NCBI GenBank assembly: GCA_002339675.1
Contig: DDKB01000022.1
Location: 62,001 to 126,000, forward strand
DNA length: 64,000 nt
Source: Stutzerimonas stutzeri
Lineage (GTDB): Bacteria; Pseudomonadota; Gammaproteobacteria; Pseudomonadales; Pseudomonadaceae
Direction: 5' to 3'
Shown here: positions 57,463-64,000 of the stretch, one piece after another
Layout of the letters: the number at the start of each line of letters is the position of its first letter
Numbering within the stretch: the first letter of the stretch is position 1
Translations under genes and position numbers: made by a program
Notes under the pieces: generated by a model
Database searches by the model: none
Seen by the model: only the letters and a program-made list of their open reading frames with translations
What the model was told of the DNA's origin: nothing

Positions 57463-58274
57463 GGCGGGGTCTTGTCCTCCAGTCGTTCAAGGGCGCGCGC
57501 CAGGCTGGCGCGTGACAGCTCGCCGAGGTGGTGGCCAACCTGGCGGCCCTCGGCGTCGTAGAAAAGCGTGGTGGGCAAGGCCGATGAACCCAGGTGCAGG
57601 CCGAGGCGCCCGCCGGTGTCGAGCAGAACGTTGTCCAGGCCAAGCCCCCCGGCGCCGAGGAAGTCGGTGATCAGCCGCTCGCCCTCGCCCTGGTTGACGA
57701 ACAGGAAGGTTACGTCGGTGCGGTCCTGTTGGGCCTGCGCCAGCACCGGCATTTCCCGCCGACAGGGCGGGCACCAGGTGGCCCAGAGATTCACCACCAG
57801 CGGCTTGCCGAGGTATTCGTGCAAGGCCACCGGCTTGCCCCGGACATCCCGGAAACCCAGCTCGGGCAGGCGCGTGCCCTGCTCCAGGGCATGCAGCACG
57901 AATGAGCCGAATCCCCAGCTGACCAGCCCGACCACTACCGCGGCGCCCAGCGGCTTGCGCAAGCCACTGTCGCGCCAGGCCATCCAGCCGCCCAGCACGG
58001 CTGATGCGAGCACGCCTGGCCAGGCGATGAAGCCGCCGTCCCGTATGTCGAGCACGCGCCACGGCTCCGCCTGGAAATGCTCGGCATACACCAGCACGAA
58101 CGCCAGTCGCGCCGCCACCAGGCCCACCAGCATCAGCCTGAACAGCTGCTGCTCGGGATTGCGCGCATGGCGCCGCCCCGCCCACCAGCCGGTCAGCAGT
58201 GCAACAAACAGGCTCGCCAGCATCAGCACATGCGGCACAGCAAGCGCCAGCGGCCCCAGGTTGATCGTCAACAT
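57459..58274 (-). CDS. Membrane-anchored TlpA/DsbE-type thioredoxin protein
   Basis: 271 aa. The N-terminal half (about 1-125) has several membrane helices and resembles a prolipoprotein-diacylglyceryl-transferase-like (Lgt) membrane domain (FIAWPGVLASAVLGGW); the C-terminal half is a TlpA-like thioredoxin with Cys168-Pro-Pro-Cys171 in LWATWCPPCRREMP and cis-Pro in ALPTTLFY. It would pass electrons from DsbD to periplasmic targets. The ATG at 58274 overlaps the dsbD stop (TGATG). The dsbD-dsbE-dsbG order matches the copper-responsive dsbDEG operon of P. aeruginosa. Confidence 0.88.
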   Translation of the reverse strand: MLTINLGPLALAVPHVLMLASLFVALLTGWWAGRRHARNPEQQLFRLMLVGLVAARLAFVLVYAEHFQAEPWRVLDIRDGGFIAWPGVLASAVLGGWMAWRDSGLRKPLGAAVVVGLVSWGFGSFVLHALEQGTRLPELGFRDVRGKPVALHEYLGKPLVVNLWATWCPPCRREMPVLAQAQQDRTDVTFLFVNQGEGERLITDFLGAGGLGLDNVLLDTGGRLGLHLGSSALPTTLFYDAEGRQVGHHLGELSRASLARALERLEDKTPP

Positions 58275-60034
58275 CAGCCACGCTCCCGGGTCTGGTTCCA
58301 CCGGTCGATAAACTGTCCGGCATCGACCTCGCCGGTGATGCGCTGCGTGCGCCGCTCTTCGCCATCCGGGCCGATGAACAGCAGCGTCGGCGGCCCCATG
58401 ACCTGATAGCGGTTCAGCAGATGACGGCTCGCGTCGCCGGGTTGCGTCACATCCGGGCGCAGCACCCGCACGCCACTGAGCGCGGCCTGGACCTGCGCAT
58501 CGCCGAACACTTCTTTCTCCATTACCCTGCAGGACACGCACCAGTCCGCGTAATAGTCCACCAAGGCCCACTGCCCGGCGGCTTTGGCGGCGGCCAGTTC
58601 GCGATCGAGCACGGCCGGCTCGCGGACTTCGACGAAGCCCGCTGCCGATTCATGTGCCGACACGGGCGCCACGCCCGCCCCGGCGAACACACCGAGCGGG
58701 CGCAGCACATCCCGTGCACCGCCCGCCGCCCCCAGCAACAGCGCCACACCCCATACCCCGGCGAGCGCCGCGACCGACCGGCCGAGCGCCTGATGCCGCA
58801 GCCATGTCCGCGACCACTGCACGAGCCCGCTGGCGCCGATGACCAGAAGCGCGCCCCACAGGCCAACCCACAGTGAATCAGCCAACAGCGGGCGAATCAC
58901 GTAGAGCGCCGCGACCAGGAACATGAAGCCGAAGGCCACCTTGACCCGGTCCATCCAGGGCCCTGGCTTAGGCAGGAAGCGATTGCCCACTGTTACCATC
59001 AGCATCAGCGGCGTACCGGTTCCCAGGCCCAGCGCGAACAGCACCAGGCCACCGTTCACCGCATTGCCGCTCTGCGCGATATAGAGTAGCGCCGCGGCCA
59101 GCGGTGCGGTCATGCACGGGCCGACCAACAGGCCTGACAACACGCCCAACGCACTTGCCCCGGCGGGGCTGCCCCCGCGCCGCGCTCGGCCGGCCCGCTC
59201 GAGCCGATCGCGCAGGCCAGCCGGCAACTGCAACTCGAAGAAGCCGAACATGGGCAAGGACAGCAGCACGAACAGCCCGGCGAAACTCGCGATCAGCCAG
59301 GGCTGCATCAGCCAACGCTGCAGGTTCGCACCGAGCAGCGCCGCCACCACCCCAAGCGCGGCATAGACCAGCGCCATGCTCGCCACATAGGTGCCGGCCA
59401 GCACCAGGCCGCGACGCGGACCGGCCCCGCTGCCAACCACGATGCCGGCGAGGATCGGCAGCATCGGCAACGAACAGGGTGCGAAAGCGAGCAGCAAGCC
59501 GAGCCCAAAGAAGATCAGCAGGTTCCAGCCGAGCGCCTGTTGTGCCAAGCCACTGGCCAGGGACTGGTCGTCGGCCTGCCCGCCGGCTGCAACCGGCGCG
59601 GACGTCACCGCACCGGCGCGAGCCAGATCGAGCGTTCGGCTTTGTGGCGGATAGCAAAGCCCGGCGTCGGCACAGCCCTGCCAGCCGACGTCGAGCGATG
59701 CGCCATCGCTGTCGGCGATGACCACCTCCAGGCTGTCCCGGTAGATTCGCGAATCGCCGAAATACTCGTCATGGTAGGGCTCGCCGGGCGGCAGCGAGGG
59801 CGCGCCGTCCGGCGCCAGGCCGGCAAAGCGCAGGCGCTCCCGGTACAGGTAATAGCCGGGTGCGATGTCCCAGCGCAGCACGGTAGCGCCATTGCCGGGC
59901 CGCTCGACCTGTAGCCTGAACGCCTGGTCCACCTCGAGAAACTCCGGCTGTTGCGGCCCAAGGCTGAACGGCGACGCATTCGCCAGCAGCACCATCGCCG
60001 GAAAGCAGACCAGAAAGACCAAAACCGCTCGCAT
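58274..60034 (-). CDS. dsbD: Protein-disulfide reductase DsbD
   Basis: Moves electrons from cytoplasmic thioredoxin to periplasmic Dsb proteins. 586 aa: signal peptide (1-20), DsbD-alpha domain (about 30-135, with Cys pair in CADAGLCYPPQ), eight-helix membrane domain (about 170-440, with Cys in FAPCSLPMLPILAG and VGPCMTAPLAAALLYIAQ) and C-terminal thioredoxin domain (about 470-586, DWCVSCRVMEKEV). All three cysteine pairs are present. First gene of the operon; a palindrome lies about 50 bp upstream. Confidence 0.95.
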   Translation of the reverse strand: MRAVLVFLVCFPAMVLLANASPFSLGPQQPEFLEVDQAFRLQVERPGNGATVLRWDIAPGYYLYRERLRFAGLAPDGAPSLPPGEPYHDEYFGDSRIYRDSLEVVIADSDGASLDVGWQGCADAGLCYPPQSRTLDLARAGAVTSAPVAAGGQADDQSLASGLAQQALGWNLLIFFGLGLLLAFAPCSLPMLPILAGIVVGSGAGPRRGLVLAGTYVASMALVYAALGVVAALLGANLQRWLMQPWLIASFAGLFVLLSLPMFGFFELQLPAGLRDRLERAGRARRGGSPAGASALGVLSGLLVGPCMTAPLAAALLYIAQSGNAVNGGLVLFALGLGTGTPLMLMVTVGNRFLPKPGPWMDRVKVAFGFMFLVAALYVIRPLLADSLWVGLWGALLVIGASGLVQWSRTWLRHQALGRSVAALAGVWGVALLLGAAGGARDVLRPLGVFAGAGVAPVSAHESAAGFVEVREPAVLDRELAAAKAAGQWALVDYYADWCVSCRVMEKEVFGDAQVQAALSGVRVLRPDVTQPGDASRHLLNRYQVMGPPTLLFIGPDGEERRTQRITGEVDAGQFIDRWNQTRERG

Positions 60035-60358
60035 GTGCCACGCCCACTGACCAGATTTCCGGTCGAGCTTGGCGGCACGGGATTAACGGGTCGTTAACGA
60101 CAGGCAGGCAATACGCAAGGTCGCTGCGGGCAGCATCGTCAGGCATTGAGAGGGCCAAGCGGAGCGGATCGTGTTCGCCCAGCCCACTTAACACCATGCT
60201 CGGCCAATAGCTCTGCAGCACGTTGTGTCAGCGGGATGACCGAGATCAATTCAGCCCGAGACAAATCCAGACTCGCCTGTGAGTAATGTCGTTTTGCCAT
60301 GTGAAACCCGTCCCACATTCGATACCATCACCATCTTTCGTGGAGCGGAGCCGACGGA
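60035..60358. promoter_or_regulatory. Divergent region dsbD - unknown gene pair, with palindrome
   Basis: 324 bp without a gene. TTAACG-GGT-CGTTAA (60083-60097) is a perfect six-bp palindrome 49-63 bp upstream of dsbD and may bind a regulator. On the right the sequence upstream of 60359 has GGAGCGGAG close to the ATG as ribosome binding site. Nothing else recognised. Confidence 0.5.
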
Positions 60359-60721
60359 ATGGCCAAATCGAAGGAAGACAAACGCAAACTCCATGCGTTG
60401 CGGAGGCACATCGATGTGCTAGTGACCAACGGTGCCCGAGTGACCAAACGGGATCCGCTAACCCTGCAGCACGCCGGCCAGACGTTGCGCGTCAAGCACG
60501 GGATGTTGATCGGGTACTACGATTTCTCCGGTGGTATCGAGTCGATTACAGATCACGACTGGCCGGATACCTTGCGCCAGATGGCTGCCAATGTCTGTAC
60601 GTGCCAGCTGGATGAAGCCCTGAAGACAGTCGATACGCCCACCGACTCAGCGCATGCCCGTCCGTCGATTTACTCGTCAACCGAATCGATTCGACCCACA
60701 GCCAAGACCGCTGAATGCTGA
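60359..60721 (+). CDS. Hypothetical protein A of a tandem paralogous pair
   Basis: 120 aa, starting MAKSKEDKRKLHALRRHI. No known family recognised. Residues about 13-90 align with the next gene product: LRRHIDVLVTNGARVTKRDP, then LTLQHAGQTLRV and LDEAL. The shared domain has a basic helix at the start and an aromatic/charged core (DHDWPDTLRQMAANVCTCQL). No signal peptide or membrane helix. Its end overlaps the start of the second gene by 7 nt. Codon use is less GC-biased than its neighbours. Confidence 0.7.
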   Translation: MAKSKEDKRKLHALRRHIDVLVTNGARVTKRDPLTLQHAGQTLRVKHGMLIGYYDFSGGIESITDHDWPDTLRQMAANVCTCQLDEALKTVDTPTDSAHARPSIYSSTESIRPTAKTAEC

Positions 60722-61080
60722 AAAATGGGGCTTCCGCGCACCGGCAACCGGAAGCCAACGCTGCGCCTGACCGCCGGGTCAATGGACGCCTGCGCCGGCA
60801 TATCGATTGTCTGCTGGAAGCGGGAGCGCGGATGACCGGACGATCCCCGATCACTCTGGAGTTCGACGGACAGACACTTACGGTTCAGGAAGATCATCTT
60901 TACAACGAAACGGGACTTCGCGACCTGATTTCCGCTATCGCCAGCCACGTCTGGCCATCGCAGCATCTACGTAATACTGCGATCGAAATCTGCATCGGCC
61001 AGTTGGACCAGGCCATTGATGCGTGGGGCACGCTATCACCTGAGCCGCAACCAGAAAAGTCGCGCTACAAGCGGCGCTGA
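60715..61080 (+). CDS. Hypothetical protein B of a tandem paralogous pair
   Basis: 121 aa. LRRHIDCLLEAGARMTGRSP, ITLEFDGQTLTVQEDHLY and ISAIASHVWPSQHLRN match the same positions of protein A, including the conserved LRRHID, GAR, P(L/I)TL, GQTL and W. About one third of positions are identical by eye, so the pair arose by duplication. Overlapping ends suggest co-translation and a possible heteromer. Function unknown. Its stop lies 60 bp from the glmS stop, so the pair occupies the zone just behind attTn7. Confidence 0.7.
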   Translation: MLKNGASAHRQPEANAAPDRRVNGRLRRHIDCLLEAGARMTGRSPITLEFDGQTLTVQEDHLYNETGLRDLISAIASHVWPSQHLRNTAIEICIGQLDQAIDAWGTLSPEPQPEKSRYKRR

Positions 61081-61109
61081 TCGCGCCGCCTCCGTTTTGC
61101 TCTACTCCG

Positions 61110-61176
61110 CCTTTCTTGGCTCATCACCTTTGCTTAAGGATTACTCGACCGTGACCGACTTAGCCAGGTTGCGCGG
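61110..61176 (-). other. attTn7 site at the glmS 3' end
   Basis: The last twelve codons of glmS (61141-61176) encode the conserved PRNLAKSVTVE end, whose DNA is the TnsD recognition site of Tn7-like elements. Insertion would fall about 25 bp past the stop, near 61115. No Tn7 ends or transposase genes are present, so the site looks empty. Confidence 0.75.
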
Positions 61177-62991
61177 CTGGTCGACGTCGGTGCCGCGCAG
61201 CACGGCGACGTAGTACGACAGCAGCTGCAACGGCAGGGTGTAGAGGATCGGCGCCAGCACATCGTGGATGTGCGGCATGCTGACGATAAAGGTCCCCTCA
61301 CCGTTCTCGATGCCGGCTTCGCGGTCGGCGAAGACGATCAGCTCGCCGCCGCGCGCACGGACTTCCTGCAGGTTGGACTTGAGCTTTTCCAGCAGCTCGT
61401 TGTTCGGCGCCACGGTGACCACCGGCATGTCCGCGTCCACCAGCGCCAGCGGGCCGTGCTTGAGTTCGCCGGCCGGATAGGCCTCGGCATGGATGTAGGA
61501 AATCTCTTTGAGCTTCAGCGCACCTTCCATGGCCACCGGATACTGCGCGCCGCGGCCCAGGAACAGCGTGTGGTGCTTTTCAGCGAAATGCTCCGAGATC
61601 TTTTCCACCGTCGTGTCCATCGCCAACGCCTCGCCCAGACGGGTCGGCAGGCGGCGCAGTTCGGCCACCAGCTCGGCTTCCAGGGCCGGTGCCAGCGTGC
61701 CGCGCACCTGACCCAGGGACAGGGTCAGCAGCAACAGGCCGACCAGCTGGGTGGTGAACGCCTTGGTCGAGGCCACGCCGATCTCCGGGCCGGCCTGGGT
61801 CAGCAACGTGAGATCGGACTCGCGTACCAGCGAGCTGATGCCGACGTTGCAGATCGCCAGGCTGGCGAGGTAGCGGCCTTCCTGCTCGGTGCGCGCCTTG
61901 GCGTTGCGCAGCGCGGCGAGGGAATCGGCGGTCTCGCCGGACTGGGAAATGGTTACGAACAGGGTGTCGGGCTGAACCACCACCTTGCGGTAGCGGAATT
62001 CGCTGGCCACTTCCACCTGGCAGGGAATGCCGGCGAGCTCCTCCAGCCAATAGCGCGCCACCATGCCGGCGTGGTAGCTGGTGCCGCAGGCGACGATCTG
62101 CACGTTGCGCACCCGGGCGAACAGCTCCGCGGCCTGCGGGCCAAAGGCCTGTACCAGGACCTGCTGATCGCCCAGGCGGCCCTCGAGGGTGCGCTGCACG
62201 ACCTTGGGCTGCTCGTGAATCTCCTTGAGCATGAAATGACGATACTCGCCCTTGTCGGCGGCTTCGGCGCCTTCGTGGTACTGCACGCTCTCGCGCTCGA
62301 CGGCCTGGCCCTCGGCGTCCCAGATCTGCACGCTGTCGCGGCGGATCTCGGCGATATCCCCTTCCTCGAGGTACATGAAGCGGTCGGTCACTTGGCGCAG
62401 CGCCAGCTGGTCGGAGGCGAGGAAGTTTTCCCCCATGCCCAGGCCAATCACCAGCGGGCTGCCGCTGCGGGCGGCCACCAGCCGATCCGGCTGCGCGGCG
62501 CTGACCACCGCCAGACCATAGGCGCCATGCAGCTCCTTGACCGCGGCTTTCAGCGCAGCGCTGAGGTCGCCGATCTGGTCGAGCTTGTGGCGCAGCAGGT
62601 GGACGATGACCTCGGTGTCGGTATCGGATACGAACACGTAGCCCAGCGCCTTCAGTTGCGCGCGCAGGGCCTCGTGGTTCTCGATGATGCCGTTGTGCAC
62701 CACTGCCAGCTCATCGCCGGAGAAATGCGGGTGGGCGTTGCGCTCGCAGGGCGCGCCATGGGTGGCCCAGCGAGTGTGCGCGATGCCCAGGCGGCCGCTC
62801 AGGCCTTCCTGCTGTTGCGCCTGCTCCAGCTCGGCGACCTTGCCGGACCGGCGCAAGCGGTGCAGCCTGCCGGCATCGTCCAGCACGGCGACGCCGGCAC
62901 TGTCGTAGCCCCGGTATTCGAGCCGCTTGAGCCCTTCGAGCAGGATTGCGGTGATGTTGCGTTCGGCGACGGCGCCAACGATGCCACACAT
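61141..62991 (-). CDS. glmS: Glutamine--fructose-6-phosphate aminotransferase (isomerizing)
   Basis: Makes glucosamine-6-phosphate, the first step of UDP-GlcNAc and cell-wall synthesis. 616 aa. Cys2 of MCGIVGAVAERNI is the N-terminal nucleophile of the glutaminase domain (about 1-230; HTRWATHGAP, HNGIIENHE). Two SIS domains follow (CGTSYHAGMVARYWLEE; SQSGETADSLAALR), and the protein ends LAKSVTVE as in nearly all bacterial GlmS. It lies 2 nt downstream of a DeoR-type regulator gene in one unit. Confidence 0.98.
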   Translation of the reverse strand: MCGIVGAVAERNITAILLEGLKRLEYRGYDSAGVAVLDDAGRLHRLRRSGKVAELEQAQQQEGLSGRLGIAHTRWATHGAPCERNAHPHFSGDELAVVHNGIIENHEALRAQLKALGYVFVSDTDTEVIVHLLRHKLDQIGDLSAALKAAVKELHGAYGLAVVSAAQPDRLVAARSGSPLVIGLGMGENFLASDQLALRQVTDRFMYLEEGDIAEIRRDSVQIWDAEGQAVERESVQYHEGAEAADKGEYRHFMLKEIHEQPKVVQRTLEGRLGDQQVLVQAFGPQAAELFARVRNVQIVACGTSYHAGMVARYWLEELAGIPCQVEVASEFRYRKVVVQPDTLFVTISQSGETADSLAALRNAKARTEQEGRYLASLAICNVGISSLVRESDLTLLTQAGPEIGVASTKAFTTQLVGLLLLTLSLGQVRGTLAPALEAELVAELRRLPTRLGEALAMDTTVEKISEHFAEKHHTLFLGRGAQYPVAMEGALKLKEISYIHAEAYPAGELKHGPLALVDADMPVVTVAPNNELLEKLKSNLQEVRARGGELIVFADREAGIENGEGTFIVSMPHIHDVLAPILYTLPLQLLSYYVAVLRGTDVDQPRNLAKSVTVE

Positions 62992-62993
62992 GG

Positions 62994-63776
62994 TCAGATC
63001 TCCTGATGGGGGTCGACGGCCGCGCAGATCAGCTTGATGCCACGGGCCTGAATGCTCGAACGCGCCTCGGCCGTGAGGCGTTCGTCCGTGATGAGGGTAT
63101 GGATGTCGCCCCAGGGCAACTCCAGGTTGGGAATGCGCCGGCCGATCTTGTCGGCCTCGGCCAACACGATGACTTCTCGCGCCACCTCTGCCATGACCCG
63201 AGACAGGCCCAGCAGTTCGTTGAAGGTAGTGGTACCGCGCTGCAGGTCGATGCCGTCGGCACCGATGAACAGCTGGTCGAAATCGTAGGACCGCAATACC
63301 TGCTCGGCCACCTGGCCCTGGAAGGATTCGGAATGCGGGTCCCAGGTCCCTCCGGTCATCAACAGGGTAGGCTCGTGTTCGAGCTCGCGCAGCGCATTGG
63401 CTACGTTCAGTGAGTTGGTCATCACCAGCAGCCCATGCTTGTGGCCGAGGGCGGGAATCATCGCCGCGGTGGTGGTGCCGCTGTCGATGATGATGCGGGC
63501 GTGCTCACGGATGCAGCCCACCGCCGCGCGGGCGATGGCCTGCTTCCAAGGGGAGACGGGCTGGGCGTTGTCGCCGATCAGTTCCTGCGGCAGCGGCACC
63601 GCGCCGCCGTAACGGCGAAGCAGCAGGCCATTCGATTCCAGCGCGGCGAGGTCCTTGCGGATGGTCACTTCGGACGTGTCGAAGCGCCGGGAAAGCGCAT
63701 CGACGCTGACCTCGCCCTGCTCGGCGAGCAGGGCGAGGATGGCGTGGCGCCGTTGCGGTGTGTTGCGTTTCGACAT
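62994..63776 (-). CDS. DeoR/GlpR-family regulator upstream of glmS
   Basis: 260 aa. DeoR-type HTH at residues about 8-62 (RRHAILALLAEQGEVSVDAL, SEVTIRKDLAALESNGLLLR), then a sugar-phosphate-sensing domain with IDSGTTTAAMIPAL and GADGIDLQRGTTTFNE. In many pseudomonads this gene lies between glmU and glmS and probably responds to amino-sugar phosphates. It ends 2 nt before glmS, so the two are co-transcribed. Confidence 0.93.
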   Translation of the reverse strand: MSKRNTPQRRHAILALLAEQGEVSVDALSRRFDTSEVTIRKDLAALESNGLLLRRYGGAVPLPQELIGDNAQPVSPWKQAIARAAVGCIREHARIIIDSGTTTAAMIPALGHKHGLLVMTNSLNVANALRELEHEPTLLMTGGTWDPHSESFQGQVAEQVLRSYDFDQLFIGADGIDLQRGTTTFNELLGLSRVMAEVAREVIVLAEADKIGRRIPNLELPWGDIHTLITDERLTAEARSSIQARGIKLICAAVDPHQEI

Positions 63777-63783
63777 GCTAATG

Positions 63784-63815
63784 TTTCGATTCGAAAGAAA
63801 ACAGCGCGAATCAAA
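63784..63815. promoter_or_regulatory. Candidate autoregulatory operator of the DeoR-type gene
   Basis: TTTCGA-T-TCGAAA (63784-63796) is a perfect palindrome 8 bp upstream of the start. A related half site, TTTTGATTCG on the minus strand, lies close by (63806-63815). Their position over the promoter suggests the regulator controls its own gene and glmS. Confidence 0.5.
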
Positions 63816-63849
63816 ACCTAAAGTAGTGCCTCAGTCAATGCCCACCGGC

Positions 63850-64000
63850 TCAGACGCGGAAATAGCCCATCAGGTTCTGCTGGTGGTTGGCCAGCTGGTT
63901 CAGTGCCTGACTGACCCGCGCCGACTCGTCGGCCTGGCCGGACAACGACTCGGTGACGTCGCGGATGCCGGCGACGTTGCGGTTGATCTCCTCGGCCACC
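63850..64000 (-). CDS. Methyl-accepting chemotaxis protein, C-terminal end (5' part outside window)
   Basis: Only the last 49 residues are visible: VAEEINRNVAGIRDVTES, then ARVSQALNQLANHQQNL and a GYFRV end. This is the distal coiled coil of a chemoreceptor signalling domain. The AEEINRN motif is conserved in MCPs. Sensory domain and membrane segments are outside the window. Confidence 0.85.
   Translation of the reverse strand, partial: VAEEINRNVAGIRDVTESLSGQADESARVSQALNQLANHQQNLMGYFRV

Noticed and set aside
61081..61140. Tn7-like transposon end next to glmS
   Set aside because: No repeated TnsB-type sites, target duplication or transposase genes were seen.

Overview
The window is high-GC chromosomal DNA of a gamma-proteobacterium of the Pseudomonas lineage. 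Gene content (mdc malonate cluster with convergent mdcR, arsH/arsJ, tRNA-Arg(CCG), TctABC and TAXI-TRAP uptake, bacteriophytochrome) and Pseudomonas-type REP hairpins fit the P. stutzeri/Stutzerimonas group best; that placement is inference. There is no phage, insertion sequence, CRISPR array or rRNA operon. Nearly all of the window is dense metabolic and stress-response gene clusters.

Layout. 1-1858: a PuuC-type aldehyde dehydrogenase (cut by the window edge) divergent from a beta-alanine/omega-amino-acid:pyruvate aminotransferase. 2038-2663: rpmB-rpmG with promoter and terminator. 3050-3832: an IclR regulator. 4524-9024: two acyl-CoA dehydrogenases and a FadB-like bifunctional enzyme in one operon. 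9204-12005: an HDOD-domain protein and gabD. 12334-12410: tRNA-Arg(CCG). 12476-16511: a CitMHS transporter, an AtuA-domain protein pair and a divergent LysR regulator. 16628-16996: a PH-domain protein.

17065-28396 is a sugar-acid-type catabolic island. A leftward operon encodes an enolase-superfamily dehydratase, tripartite tricarboxylate transporter TctCBA, a DapA-family aldolase/dehydratase, a D-2-hydroxyacid dehydrogenase and an FMN alpha-hydroxyacid oxidase. A rightward operon encodes a LacI regulator, an IlvD/Edd dehydratase and an FAH-family hydrolase. Three near-identical 16-bp operators lie between them. The substrate cannot be read from the sequence.

29156-37559 is a complete malonate decarboxylase locus (mdcABCDEGH, madLM, convergent mdcR) with a strong LysR-type palindrome in front of mdcA. 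37668-45432 holds membrane and small envelope genes, a TAXI-TRAP transporter with its DUF1850 partner, a G3E GTPase and a SMI1-type protein. 45640-51416 is a light-sensing operon: bacteriophytochrome kinase, receiver protein, hybrid kinase and heme oxygenase. 51429-56634 is an arsenic locus (acr3 divergent from arsR-arsH-ynfA-gapdh-arsJ). 56686-60034 is a periplasmic thiol-redox operon (dsbD, TlpA-fusion, dsbG). 60359-61080 is a tandem pair of paralogous genes of unknown function next to attTn7. 61141-63776 is glmS with a DeoR-type regulator, and the window ends in the 3' end of a chemoreceptor gene.

A thread across the window is A-rich AAnAAnAA motifs, the Hfq/Crc recognition pattern of Pseudomonas, at the starts of most uptake and catabolic operons (citrate-type, Tct, enolase-type, ilvD, mdcA, mdcG, madL, TAXI, TRAP). 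This predicts shared carbon catabolite repression. The most novel-looking items are the sugar-acid island with its triple operator, the paralogous gene pair by attTn7, the four-gene phytochrome operon, and a YnfA-family protein inside an ArsJ-type arsenic operon.
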